Shown in pieces: positions 39,114-51,335 of a stretch of DNA of 64,000 nt. Both the position numbers and the translations under genes were made by a program. The notes beneath the pieces were generated by a model that was given only the letters and a program-made list of their open reading frames with translations, was not told the origin of the DNA and searched no databases. Location: positions 857,307 through 921,306 of the forward strand of contig CM018603.1 in assembly GCA_009192285.1 (NCBI GenBank), in the 5' to 3' direction. Each line of letters begins with the position of its first letter. The stretch's first letter is position 1. The stretch comes from Morchella semilibera (lineage: Eukaryota > Ascomycota > Pezizomycetes > Pezizales > Morchellaceae).

Positions 39114-40120
39114 TTTCATTTGTTTTATTTTTTGTCTTCAACCAAATCATCATTTTCCTTTGTTTGGATCATCTGGGTGGAATTCGTGTTATTTTTCTTT
39201 TGTCTGGTTTGGGAGGAATATTCTGCTTTATTCGTAACTTGTTTTCATCGCACACTTCTACTATTTCAGCGTTCATATTATTATCATATATATCGGTATA
39301 TATACTTAACTTTTCTTTCGTTTATTCTATTTTCATTTAGTTGAGCTTGCTATGTGTGGGGGGCTTATATCTTTACTCATCGTCTTATTACTTGGCATAT
39401 TCCGAGATTCATCTTTATGTGGTATTTTGGATGTTTTTTGTTTTTTCCGGCGTACTCCCTTCGTGCGTATGGGGTTTTATTTGATGATGTTTCTTTTGTT
39501 GACTGTCGTTTTGCACATGGTTTCATATCTGTTTCTCTTTGGTTTGCTAGGAGTAAAAAGATACCAAAAACTCTGTACTTTTGATGGAGCAGGTGTATGT
39601 TAGCGCATTTCATATCCTTTTCTTCTCCCCTGCTTGACCTAGGCAGTTGCTTCTCCTTTTTTCATGGGCTGGCTAGTATTCCTTTTTCTTCTCCCCCCCT
39701 CTTAGCAGGGATGACATTTACGTGTGCGATCAAGTCTGTTGAGTGTCTTCAATCTAAAGGGCATCTCGTTTCACTTCGAATCAAAATGGGTCTTTGCATA
39801 GTGTTTTGCCCCTCCCGGCCCTGTGTCGTCATTGGGGGAGTGAGATATGTGGTTTGTTTTGTGTGGCCGGTGTATGCTGAGAACTCATCTCCGAGTGACG
39901 TCCTTCATCTGGCTATTTTTCCCCCATCAATCGATCGTGAATTGACAACTCGGCGGATTTTCTCTTTTTCTTCTTTTTTTTTTTTTCCTTTTTTCCTTTT
40001 TTTCGTTTTTTTTTTTTTTATTTTCACGTTGCTGCCTGGGATCCCTTTCATTTTTCTTTTCTGCCCTTTCTTTTTCGCCGATGATGGCATGTCGCATGGC
40101 ATATGGTAACCACGTCTTAG
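39114..40120. other. T-rich 3' flank of the zinc-finger gene
   Basis: Very T-rich on the plus strand, with long T runs at 39966-40020. Translated frames are hydrophobic purely through TTT/CTT codons and are not credible proteins. It probably contains the 3' UTR. Confidence 0.55.
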
Positions 40121-43100
40121 AAACTACTACTACTTCATATCGATATTAGGAGGGCTGCTTAAAAAAAATGTTCTTAGTCTACATACATAGTTGCAAAGGT
40201 TCAGATTTGTCTGGATGTTTCTCAAAATTATGCCCGTATACAGCCATGAATCGGTCATGATCTGTACCTTCGGACATGGCCAGTCAATATTGACATCTGA
40301 ACTCGCTGATTTGTCTGTCAAGCGAGAGCGCCGCAACTAGCGTTAAGGTTTTCTTTTTGCTTACGGCGACTTTCCGCCATCACCTAGGGCTATGGGTGCC
40401 ACCCAGCCTGATCCCTCCCCTGACAATGTCGCGTTGAAGCATTCTATGATGGTGAAGATCTCGAACAGTGATTAGAGAAATGGTGGTATGTAAATGGATA
40501 CACGACCTCGCCATGTTCTTCTAGGCCTCTAATTCTAGCTGAGTCCGCTATATAACTTCAACCCCCCCCCCCCAACCACAACAGTTGACTGCCAAGATGT
40601 CAGAACCTTTACTTAGTTTAACGCACAACCTAATAAGATCGATCAGCCGGCACCATCTTAAGCGACAGCATATTGATTGTGTGACGATGCAGGGGCGCGT
40701 GGGCGGTGATAAGGGCTTGCTTAACGGGAGGTGAGGAATCTTAATGAGGCCTGTGAGCCTGGCGACACTCAAAGTAGTACGGGTACGGGGTTGGCGATGT
40801 CACTCACTACCGAAACAGGTCTGTTTTTTTTTTTTTTTTCCTGGCTAGCCGCGAGTACCTGACGTTCTCCGGACAATATTCACTTTGAGGCGTTCATCAA
40901 TCACTTTACATACCTCCCTCCAAAAGAGGATAGAGTGCCTATCTCAGAGGGCTTGGGATTGCTAATTTGAAGAACCCGCGGTATAGGCTAACTGCAGTAC
41001 TGCCCTGTCTTTAATTTGTAGATTGAATTCATAATCAACACTATCAAATTGCGAAGAGAATATTTTATCTAGAGTACTAGATCCTACGGCCTCTAGTACT
41101 CTAGGTACGTACATTCACCATCCGGGTGTAGAATTGGACCCTGCACGTCGCAAGTAGGCCAGCGGGGTGCATAGGATCAAGTACCCCAAACTCGGTGTCC
41201 CCAGGGTTTCTTTAATTTGCCAGTTAAAACAACAGTTACCCCACGAACGTTGGTTCATCCGATGTTCCTTAGGGTTCCATAGGGCAGGTTCCTACGTGTG
41301 TCTATCCCAGCACCATCCCCAGATTTTGTTTGTGTTGCTCCCCCCACGTCCACCCCACGCAAGCGCCGGGAAACACGATATTTTATCCGTAATGCTCCTT
41401 TCGGGATTGATAACTAGGCCTGAGATAACGCCTTTCCTTTCCTCCGCAAGAGAGGTTTTCCATCCATGCAGGCTGGGTCATGGGCGCCAGCAACAAAGCA
41501 CGCAAGTAAACGTGTGCAGAATTCTAATTCTGCTGGGTGTGCGTTCTCCACATAAGGGTTAATACCTCAGGTTTATTATAAGTGCGAAGTGATTCAGATA
41601 GTAGAGTAGGCACTACTTAAGTGATAAAGCAGTTGTAATGAAAATAAAATCCTATTCCTAAAGTGAGACATCCCGCTCAGCTCATAGATTAATCAGCGTA
41701 CGTCTAGAACGTAAATATTACAAATATTACTAAAAATCTCTTTCTCAGTAGAAGCTATACTATCCATGGTAATTGGTAATGTCGTAGCAGGTGCTTCGGT
41801 TTGAGTCAATAGTAGAGGTCCACGAATTCCTAAATCATTCTATGACTTCAGGAGGGGGACTCGATCCGGGTCGAATTCCAGGACATCTCTCGAGAATACA
41901 CCAATGGTGGAATAGCGTAAGAAACCTAGGCATAAGAGTGAAACCTAGTTTGTAAAACTTATTTTTTTCGTTACCAAGGTTTCGAGTGCCTATTACTTTA
42001 CCTTATCCAGAGAAGTAAACCAACTTTTATTTCAAAAAACTAATAGAACCCCGTTTTTATCTTGGCGCCAGGTTTTGAAATATCGAGTGAGAACTGGTGC
42101 GGATTGGGCCTCAACTACCGCGCCGATTTCAGTGATTGTAACGGTCTGCCGTTCTGGAACCTTGAGTCATGAGTGAAAAATATTTCTTTCACTAGGTAAT
42201 GGCATCTCACTCTACTTGATTCGTTGACTGAGTCCTAGAGCCAGGTTCTAATAATATATAGACCCGTCAAACTCAGTGCTAAGAAAGACAAACTGTTGGG
42301 TGGTACAGCAGCTATATGATCGGTGGTTAAGCCCTCAACCCCCAGCCGGTTGGGATCGCAATCAGTTTACCCTTTAAATCAGTGATTTTTTCTTACGGTT
42401 ACCATGGATGACTAAGGCTCTGTTTGTTATCAACGGCCGTCCGGTTTTTCTGCCAGGTGAGGTTCCGTTCGGGTGTCAGGAATGGACTACTACTTTATGA
42501 TTTTTAGGGGGGTTTTTGGTCTCAATGGCGCGTTGGATAATTATTATTGCGGTTTAGTGGGCCTCTAGAGTCCTTTAACACTTTACATTTAATCGACAGT
42601 TAAGCTCTATTCCTTGCTCAACGGTTGGATATTGTCAAACACCCTCTGAACGGTCATTGTTGCTCAACGGCCCGCCAAGACCCTCAACAGACTGATACTA
42701 CATGTATGTAATGGCGGGACCTAAAGTGATTCAGACCATTTATCCGCCAACGGTAAAGATTTCACCAACCGCATATTGAGGAAAGAATTCCAGCGAACCG
42801 CGGAGGGATAATTCACTACCAAGTACCGGGTGTTGAGGGTAAGTGATCAGAAGCTGATAAGTGAATGTTGTGGTGAATACGTGTAATTGTCTTATCAGAT
42901 TCTGACCACTTTTCGCTACACCCTAGTACATAAAAAATTGGGCCCAGGATGAGGGGTGTATGACAGCTTTTAGCACTTAGTGCACTGTGAATAGAGAGGT
43001 TTCGCAACTCGTGTATCTACTTGTTTCCACAGTAACCGCAGGGATGAAGCCGCCAAGTTAGTACAGGATGAGATACAGACTCTTAATGCTGCACGAAGTT

Positions 43101-43288
43101 AGTGAAGCATTAATACAGACGTAATTCATGTAAACAAACCACCTTATTGGACCGCTCACGCCAATATTCCACAGACTAGTACAATTCAAGGCATCACACA
43201 GCCCAGAGTACAGATTAAATCTGCGAAACCTCTGATTTTTTCTCAAGCCCTCCACACCCCTGTAGATAGTACAGCGTGAGCTGCGAAA
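40121..43288. other. AT-rich gene desert
   Basis: No supported gene. A plus-strand frame at 41167-41562 (131 codons) matches no family I recognise and lacks coding character. The DNA holds a poly-T run at about 40820, one TACATGTA at 42699, and decayed B-box-like strings near 41873 and 42349 that may be old tRNA-derived fragments. Confidence 0.5.
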
Positions 43289-43404
43289 CCCCTCTAATGT
43301 AGGTGGCCGATTTTCTATGGATCAACCATTCACTGATGGAAGTGCCGTGGTATCTATAAAGGGGGGCCGTTCGCCTCTTGTGGCTTCCTACATTTAGAGG
43401 GGCG
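43289..43404. mobile_element. Small inverted-repeat element (MITE-like), about 116 bp
   Basis: The left end CCCCTCTAATGTAGG is inverted at the right end as CCTACATTTAGAGGGG (one extra base). The central part, about 80 bp, shows no coding capacity. Size and structure suggest a miniature inverted-repeat element or foldback. No clear target duplication is visible. Confidence 0.55.
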
Positions 43405-43510
43405 GCCCGGGTTGTTTAGATCCTTTATACATATCTTATTATCTAGGTTATTAGCCTCCGGCTCTTAGTTTTGGCTTGAATAGTATGGGGCGGTAAATGT
43501 GTCAAAAGTT

Positions 43511-43944
43511 ACTTTACCAACGGTTGTAAACTATTTTACCAGTGGTGGAAATAATACCAGCATTTATACCTTATAATGCCAATTTTTATGATAAAAGCAG
43601 TAGCCATTAATGCCAATAGGCCCTTTGCGCAAAAGACTTCAGAGTCTCTTTCTACTTGTGTGTAATCGGTTGATGGAAGATAGGCACCAATCAAGTTACC
43701 GGGAAAGACTCTGGAGTTTTTTGCGCAGAGGGCCTAATATATATGAACATTGTTTCCGGTGGGGAACTTTATTACCACATATATCATGATCACCACTGAT
43801 GGGAAATTTAAATTTCTTAAGTTGTAATTTGGCATTAATGAGCATTTACTAATGTGGTATAGCGTAGCATAAAGTCTGAAATCCAGTGCTTATACCATCG
43901 GCCGCGGTGCACGGTGGTAAATAATTCATTACCGTTGGTAAAAT
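43511..43944. mobile_element. Outer inverted-repeat element, about 434 bp, carrying a nested element
   Basis: The left arm at 43511-43548 (TTTACCAACGGT followed by an ATTTTACCA segment) is inverted at 43913-43943, where the reverse complement again reads TTTACCAACGGT and then ATTTACCAC. The arms agree at most positions over about 35 bp. The interior is AT-rich with no coding frame. A second inverted-repeat element lies inside at 43617-43736. It fits a decayed non-autonomous DNA transposon. Confidence 0.5.
43617..43736. mobile_element. MITE of about 120 bp with possible TA target sites
   Basis: The terminal repeats are GGCCCTTTGCGCAAAAGACT and, from the other end, GGCCCTCTGCGCAAAAAACT, with the match continuing into CAGAGTC. 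The element is flanked by TA on both sides (AATAGG and CCTAAT), as in Tc1/mariner-type insertions. About 35 bp at each end pair with few mismatches. It has no coding capacity and is nested in a larger inverted-repeat element. Confidence 0.7.
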
Positions 43945-44570
43945 TGGGTGTAATCTGTTTTATATTTTAACGGTTGGAAATGTCAACTCCTAATTGAATA
44001 GTTCGTTGATTTCTGGTCAACTTATAATTAGGTCTCCAGGTGCCATGTGTCGGATCAACTCAACCCTGGCGGGGACCGGTATATTCCATACTATTTCGCC
44101 CCACCCTAGTTCATACATGTGTCTTCTCTTTTCCCCAGAGACCTCAAGGACGAGGGGGATCGTTTATCAGAGAATTCAGACCACACTGCCTGAGAAGCTC
44201 CAAATTGTATCTGAATTGTCTGGATGAATATAGACCTATATACAATTATAGAACCCTGTTCTCTAGTCGCTCTAGGGAAACTGATAGTCTAGAAGGTCTC
44301 ATGCTTTTATACAACGCCCTCTAGACCTAGAGACTTGTGCTAACTCCCAGGCTTAGACCTTAGTTGTCGTTATAAAGATTGAGGGATGAGTCTATCCGAT
44401 ACCTCGATGTAATCCCATAAACCAAAAATTTATCTGGCTACCACCTCCTCGCAAAGCGAGAGGTTACTAGTTTGAATCCCGTGTTTCCATGCCTTGAATA
44501 CTCGCCTTACTAGTTAGATTAGGTTTTAGAAGTTTTACCAGTCACTCATATTCTAAATGGAGAAAGCGGT

Positions 44571-44978
44571 AGTTGATTGATTGATACTTCATACATGTAT
44601 GCAGCCTGTAGGCTATGGCAAAACCTTTCCTCCCGCTCTCCGGGGGGCAGGGTAAAATCTTCCTCACCAATAAAGAAATAATAAAAATAAAAATAGAGAA
44701 AACAATTTGTTATAACTTTCTTCCCTCGCTCCATTCTGGTATAATTTGTATCTTTCCGATCCCATGTCCCACTATCCATCCTTCCCGTGCCCATCTTGCT
44801 TTCGCAGAAATGTGTCGGGAAAGCCGTAGTTCCTGAATACCGCCAGAACGTAAAGGTTGCATGTGGGTATGAGGATTATTGTTATTATTGCTATTATTAT
44901 GGAGGGGGTGAAGGGGAGATTTCTTTTCATAGCATACGGGTTGCATACATGTATGAAGTATCAATAAATCGATCAACT
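44571..44978. mobile_element. MITE of about 408 bp with terminal inverted repeats of about 50 bp
   Basis: The left end starts AGTTGATTGATTGATACTTC and continues through CATACATGTATGCAGCC. The right end, read in reverse, starts AGTTGATCGATTTATTGATA and continues through CTTCATACATGTATGCAACC and GCTATG. Each arm contains a TACATGTA palindrome (44592 and 44946). The interior has no intact frame. The flanks (GCGGT and TATAAAG) do not give a sure target duplication. The element is non-autonomous; the superfamily is undetermined. Confidence 0.75.
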
Positions 44979-45588
44979 TATAAAGAAAATCGAATTAATG
45001 AATTAAACAAAAAAAATAAAAACAAAAAAATCGAGAAACAATTTTCCGAGTGATGGTGTGTGATTCACACAAGGAAGGGCACCGTCGGGAGATGAAAAGA
45101 AAGCGATTGAACCACTAGATATATATTTACTGACTGTGACAGAGGTAAATGCCATTAGATTGCTGCAAATTTTATAAAGAGCGGAGTGTCTGTGCCTATC
45201 CCTTTAGCCGTCAGGACAATTCTCAACCCGTAAGTTTAACAAAATTGGGTTGAATCAAACCATATCTACATGCAGTAATTTACGTGATGGACCTATATGA
45301 ATAGAATGGCCTGGGAAGGAATATACGAACCTTTTTTGAAGGGAGAGCGCCATATGGGGTTAGACTTATGAGTTGAGAATAAGGGATGGAATGTCGCAAA
45401 TAGTATGTCGGCATTTGAAGGGATGGGTAGAGAAAGATGTAAATTTCAAAGTATAAAACCATGGATTGATGATGTAGAGTCTCTTTGCGGGGTTTTTGGT
45501 GGAGCAGGTACGGATGGAGTGAAGTGGGGCGGGGCGAGGTGAAGTGAAGCGGGGAATCACAAGAGTAGAGAACAGCACATGGAATAAG

Positions 45589-45750
45589 TACATGTAATAC
45601 AACTACATGTCGTGTATTGCTCTATAGATACATATAAGTACATGTAGCTTGTACTACATGTACATGTACCATTGAAAAGAAAACTTAGGTAAAAAAAAAG
45701 TTTTACCAGATCCCCGCTTTATGTAGTTTGTATACGTATATATACATGTA
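45589..45750. repeat. Cluster of five TACATGTA palindromes
   Basis: TACATGTA starts at 45589, 45639, 45655, 45661 and 45743. Two of them overlap as TACATGTACATGTA. Together with TACATGTC at 45603 this is the densest group in the window. It lies about 600 bp to the right of the MITE that carries the same palindrome in its ends. Confidence 0.85.
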
Positions 45751-48318
45751 TACAGCCACTCTTCAAAAGTGTTCGTGATTCATATATAAGACAGTCAGTG
45801 CTCAATGTGGCTTACAGAGTTGTATCAAAGAACTCAAATGTATCTATAGAATTATAGGAACCTGATAACAGAGAATAAAAGCACCATGAAGATCTAATAT
45901 TGATTTTAGCCTCCATTAAGTACTGGTGGCTTGAGATTTTAAACATTTCAATGCACAGTTTGATAATTGACTTGAGCCGGACATGTCATATTAAATCCGA
46001 ATCACGAACACTTTTGATGAGTGACTGTATATACTGCTACCTTGCGCCAGAACTCTTTTGTTTACAAATATTGACTTTTGCCTAGTTCTCTCAGGGAGCT
46101 AGCTGTAGGCAGTTTGCGACTATATATACTCTGTCTGCATGGGACGATTCGGTATTAGGTGAATACACAAATATCAGCGATATAATCACTTAAAACCTTA
46201 CTATGGACAGCAAGATCTGATTTCCGTAAGGGACGGGTGCCAGACTACATGTAGCTACAGTACTCGGGTACGGTATATGTATAAAAAGCAAGTGGAGAAC
46301 ATACAGTACCAAAAAGAGGCGTGGGATCACTACGGTATTCCCGTTGATACAATAGCAATGCGGTAAGAATACGGTATCTGTACAGTACTCTTCCTCTAAT
46401 GCTGGTATAGTTTGGCATCTGTCATTAAATTCCGTAGTCCTATATAGCTATAGTAGTGATTTCACCCCATTTTTTCATACTGTGTAGGACGGAGGGGTTA
46501 TCCCCTTTCAATCTTCGCTAGGTACGCGTAAACTAGGTCATACTCTTTGATCACCCCTACTCTTCTTGGGTCGGGGCAATGCTTGCCTCGACTCTACCAA
46601 TTAAAAACTGACTCGTTTTTTTTTTTAAAAGATCCAGCTGAGACACTGACCATGAAGGAGTGTTAAACGTGTCAAAACTTATGATGTAGTCTTCCTTAAG
46701 AGATGGGTAGAAATACGTATGCGGACGTATATACATGTACGTATAGCTAATACAACCATAGGATCTAAGGTAGAAGGGCGACATAAACTAAAAGGGGGAG
46801 ATGCCGTACCTCGGATCAATCACGGGACGCACCAACACATACTGCACAGGGTGCTGCCGGGAGGTCCCGTCCCTTCTCATCAATAGAATCATCTCCATTA
46901 TTATTAGACACCATGCTCAAGGTTTATTCCCATTTCTGTATTCGTTGCCGATATTAGCGCTCGATGAAATCACTCGTTCTATGAGAGATTGAGAGCTTAT
47001 TTGATATTTTCATGAGATTCCCAAACGATCTGGAAACATCACATCTCGTGAAGAACACTATTCACTGACAGTTAATAAAGTTGAACCAGGCCAACAGTAC
47101 AGGAAGGGTCAAGGCAACAGATGACTCGAAATTAATCTGGGTTGAAGTTAGTGAATTCGATCACCAAAACGAATAACACTCGTATGGGTGGGCGTGGTGT
47201 CGTTGACACATTGAGCGTTGGGTACGTCATGGGAAATCACTCAATATCACACTTGTTATGTCTCAAGTACATGTACCCACTACGTACTACATGTACATAC
47301 CTATCAGATTCCTCAAGAGTTTTGATTCCGATTGGGATGCAAAACATATGATAAGAATTCATTCGTTTCATGGTTCGGGTTACAATATGACGCTCCGATT
47401 GGGATGTTAGGGTTAGGGTCCAGGGAGGAAATTTTTGTTTCACCGACTTTACCTTGCCCGAAAAACTTTGGTCTGGTGAAGGGGCAAGAGCCCCGCAGAG
47501 GAGATCAACTACCCCTCTCCATTACCCAGTGCCAGCTTATCAGTTCCGATAGACTTTTCATTTCCCCGCCCGACAAAAGGTCGTGGACATTCACTACTGG
47601 TTGCCCCTTTGATCCAAGCTCCAGTCAAGAAACAAAGAACAGACCGCTTCCTTCACCCACGATCATACTCCGATCACGCCCATCCTTTCGCCAAGTGCAG
47701 TTCCAGTCATTATGCAAGGAGAGACTGGTTAGTGCGGGAGAGAAAAGGAAGAAAACGGGTGTCCCGAGGAGATGGCTATAGGAAATCTTGGAGTCTGCCA
47801 AAGAATGCTCCACTGCAGCGACTAGGTAGTAGGGCTGGTATGTACTTCCTTTCTATTTCTGTTGATGTCATGTAGCAGACACCCTTGACAGTCTTACCAT
47901 TGTTTCGGGCTGCCTGGCTTAGTATGTACCTACAGGCATTTGTGTAGACTGGGTTGTTTATATGCGTATTACTCTACTACTTCTCTCAGGCTCTGTGTAA
48001 CAGCTATTAACACTAACTCCATAAACAGTTAAACTCTCCCTAAATAACGACTAACCCCTGAAGTCTGCACCAATACACAGAAAGTCACTCGACGCTTGAC
48101 ACTCGCAACAACAACCGCAACGACCTTCCCACTGCTTTAGGTTACACCGATCACTTGATCCTGCAATAATAAGCCCCATTATTATTTATATGTGCGAGAA
48201 AAGGAGGATTGTTACGGGTGCGGAGTTTTTGAGACCTGCAGGGGGTTTCAGGGGTGGTTTTTTGGGCCATGGGGTACATAGAGTACCTATCTGCCTCTAC
48301 CTAAATGTGGAGTGATGA

Positions 48319-48343
48319 TATGTGATGTGATGTGATGTGATGT
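48319..48343. repeat. (GTGAT)n microsatellite
   Basis: About four to five tandem GTGAT units in intergenic DNA, 0.9 kb upstream of the methyltransferase gene. Confidence 0.8.
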
Positions 48344-49246
48344 TCCACTTATTGGTGGATATACTCTACTGCACTGAGTTCTTGGAATGTTTGGCACCTA
48401 TCTATGCATGGCACCTCTGGAAATCGTGCCAAATCAAAGGAAAAAAATGATTTATTTCATCATTCGACGGCCCGCTGCTTGTTTCCCTCCCTTTTCTTCC
48501 CTTCCATTAAACGCATATATGCAGGACGCCTTCACCACCTTCCCCCTCAAGCACCCATGTTGCGTGCACGGACTTCTCCCACATTGGCGGTTCACTGGAA
48601 CCAAATCATCGGAACAGATGTGTACATATGTAAAGTACATATTCTCAGTGAAGTACCTGGTTCCTTGTCTGCTGGCAATCAGGGCAATGTCTCTTGACGA
48701 TACGGTCATACATGAGAAATTCCGGCGGTAAGTCGGTGAGGTGGAAAAAAAATGTGAAAAAAGTATCATCATACTTCAGTTTCGCAACATGCGCCCCCTC
48801 TCAGCGATCTGTCGTCCACCCGGCTAGAGGATCGGGAAAAAACCAAAAGCATGAAGCTATCACGCATATGTATTGTGCGCAAAGAATGTAGGGGGTGGTG
48901 AAGGAGGTTCGAGCGCGTGGGTTTGTTGAGAATAAAGGAGGAGGTTCCACTCCCTCGGAAAGGAAGCCAGCGCAAATCTACTTGACCTGAACCAGTCTGT
49001 CGGAATTTGACTTTCTCTGGGCGGGTATTTTTATCCCTTCCTATCAGACAAACCTACAGCAGTCCAGTAAAATTAAAATCAAAGACACTGCTGCCGTGCT
49101 GCCTCTATCCAAAGTCTACTAGTTATTAAGACCCGCAAAACCGTCCTCCCGAAGTTCTTACTATATATCACCCCTCACTCAACTGGCCTAGGAGAAGATT
49201 TGAAAGCATTAACTATACCAACATATATACACATACACATTGCAAA

Positions 49247-50542
49247 ATGGCAGAATCAGTAGCTTCGTCGTTCTGTCGCGATAGTGGAGAATATCTCAAA
49301 TCAAATTACGACGGCATGGTATATATAACCGCCTACTCTTTCTTCAATGTCGCGCTTCATCACTAACGGTCCTACAGTCGTCAATAATTACTACCGGCGA
49401 CTCTTTCTTCACCCCCTCCACATCTTCTTCCTGTACATCAGCTCAGCGCTCAAATACGTCCTCGGCGAGCAACTACCGCTTCGAGCACAACCGTCGATAC
49501 CATGCATACCGCGATGGCAACTATTTAGTACCCAATGACCAGCAGGAACAAGACCGAATGGATGTGATGCATCAAATGATGTTTCTGTTGCTAGGAAATG
49601 AGCTTCACCTGTCACCGTTGAAGGAGCCAAGGAGAATATTGGATGTAGGTACGGGGACAGGCATTTGGGCAATTGAGATGGCATTGTGAGTTACCGCTTT
49701 GTGTAGAGGGGCCTGTGTGGTGGAAGTGCTAACTTCGTCGCGATTTCTAGTAAATATCCAAATGCTAGAATCATTGGGAACGATTTGTCGCCAATCCAAG
49801 TCTCACCGCCCCCGAACTGTACCTTCGATGTTGAGGACGCAGAATCGGATTGGATATACCCTATAAACAATTTTGACTTCATTCATACAAGACAATTACT
49901 TGGAGGAATATCAAATTGGCCCAGGTTTTTCCAGCAAGCTTTTACGTACGTATTATCCCTACTATGTATCAAGATAGTTCTACGGGCTAACCCACACCGT
50001 AGTCATATCCGCCCAGGCGGCTGGCTTGAGTTGCAGGAGACCCCCGCCAACGCCTTTACCGACACTGAGACCCCACCTCCTGCCGACCTCCCGATATTCC
50101 GTGTTTTTTCGCTTATGAGAACGGCATCCTTGAGTGCTGGCCGTGCCCTCTACTACGAGTCGTTCAAAGCACAGATGGAGGAGGCAGGATTCGTTGACAT
50201 TGAGGAAACGCGCGTCAAGATACCACTAGGCCCGTGGGAAAGAGATACTCTGGGGAAAGAGATAGGGAGATATAACATGATAAACTTTATGGAAGGCCTG
50301 GAGGGATATTGTTTGGCGCTCTTTACCAGAGTATTGGGGATGGGAGTTGAGGAGGTGCGGCAGTTATTGGAGAGTGCTAAGAGGGACGGAAGGAATAGAA
50401 AGTTGAGGATATACTTTTGGCTGTAAGTTCTGAACTTCCAAGCAGACCAATTTCTATGCGGAGAGCTAGGGCTGAGACTAACGACTGGAACAGGGTTGTT
50501 GTGCGCGGGCGAAAACCGGAGGTGCCTGTTACATCTACATAA
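49247..50542 (+). CDS. LaeA-like S-adenosylmethionine methyltransferase
   Basis: Class I SAM-dependent methyltransferase of the LaeA/LAE1-like family. Some members are global regulators of secondary metabolism and others act on small molecules. Five exons, 49247-49318, 49378-49685, 49751-49945, 50003-50422 and 50494-50542, join in frame to give 347 residues. Family hallmarks are RYHAYRDGNYLVPNDQQEQD before the fold, SAM motif I ILDVGTGTGIWAIEMA, motif II region IIGNDLSPIQ, then FDFIHTRQLLGGISNWPRFFQQAF and the post-I block HIRPGGWLELQE. A Ser/Thr-rich N-terminus of about 60 residues precedes the fold. All key motifs are intact. It lies about 6.5 kb from the siderophore synthetase, but LaeA-like paralogues are numerous, so it need not be true LaeA. 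Confidence 0.9.
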
Positions 50543-51232
50543 TTGGAGTAATGGTTTTTGTATTTTTTTGTATTTTAAAGCGTTTGGAGTTATTTTTGTT
50601 TATCTATACCTTTTCTTATATCTTTTCTTGAACTTTAAAGTTTTCTTTTACTTTGTTGGTGGCGTTTTTACTACATGGAGGGGGATACATTGTTTTAGAA
50701 CTTCCTTACCGCAGCCATGCTATATATCACTTACGTTACTATTGCTATTCGAATCAATGTTTTACGGTCATTTAATACCTCCAATACCATATTGTTCTAT
50801 GCATTACCATCAGTAGTTTCAGAGCTCAGCTGTAGTGTTGAAATCAGGGTCAGCTGGTGCGATCCTGGCGTGGTGTTGTGCAAATTGCCCTGTTAAAAGG
50901 TTTCGTCCATTGGAACCAAATCAGAGCGGTGGAGGGTCGGGCGAGACGGAGGGCCCGCAATGGCATCAATTTGCTAGTAAAAAATGCTAAGCCTCGACGG
51001 ACCCTCCGTCTCTACTGCTCTAAGGTTTCACGGGGCTCCGAGGAGATTACACAACATATTTACTTTTGATAAGCCGATAAATATTGTAGCCTACCGGTCG
51101 CTTATAATCTCAACCGTTAAGATACATGTAGGGCTATTTTATCTAGGCGCCGGTAGCTTTCATAACTGCCGAGCTGTTGCAGCAGCGCTTGACGGCAATG
51201 TTTATAAAAGCTTTTTGCATATGTTTCATCAT
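50543..51232. other. Intergenic DNA between methyltransferase gene and tRNA-Arg
   Basis: T-rich 3' flank to about 50820, then mixed sequence with a TACATGTA at 51123. No gene is seen. Confidence 0.5.
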
Positions 51233-51318
51233 GGCTCCGTAGCGTAATGGCTAACGCATTGCTTTCCGGTTTTATTGTCGCCTGGCAAAGACTGTGGGTT
51301 CGAGTCCCATCGGGGTCG
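51233..51318 (+). tRNA. tRNA-Arg(CCG) with 13-nt intron
   Basis: The acceptor GGCTCCG pairs with CGGGGTC (G-T pairs allowed), with discriminator G. The D stem is GCGT/ACGC, the anticodon stem TTGCT/GGCAA and the T arm GTGGG/CCCAT around TTCGAGT. The anticodon CCG at 51266-51268 reads the arginine codon CGG. A 13-nt intron at 51270-51282 sits at the canonical site after position 37. A T4 run follows at 51336-51339. Confidence 0.95.
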
Positions 51319-51335
51319 CGCAATTAATTTCCCTC

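Larger units (their letters stand above)
44979..49246. other. AT-rich gene desert up to the LaeA-like gene
   Basis: No supported gene. A plus-strand frame at 47332-47781 (149 codons) shows no recognisable family and overlaps other frames. The DNA holds TACATGTA at 46246, 46732, 47268 and 47288, and 18-bp motif copies at 45046-45063 (-), 47227-47244 (TCACTCA variant) and 48075-48092 (one mismatch). TTAGGGTTAGGG lies at 47407-47418. The last 200 bases should hold the promoter of the methyltransferase gene. Confidence 0.5.

Noticed and set aside
39597-40109. 170-codon plus-strand frame rich in Phe and Leu
   Set aside because: Produced by T/C runs in the 3' flank of the zinc-finger gene. Hydrophobicity comes from TTT and CTT codons only.
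41167-41562. 131-codon frame in the desert
   Set aside because: No family, no leader, no introns, and set in decayed AT-rich DNA.
41868-41890. GGGTCGAATTCC, B-box-like
   Set aside because: Isolated, without A box or stems. A chance match or very old remnant.
44440-44490. B-box-like string AGTTTGAATCCCGT next to a CCTCGC/GCGAG hairpin
   Set aside because: Looks like a decayed tRNA or tRNA-derived fragment, but no acceptor stem or A box could be assembled.
47332-47781. 149-codon frame
   Set aside because: No recognisable domain, and alternative frames overlap it on both strands. It could not be supported as a gene.
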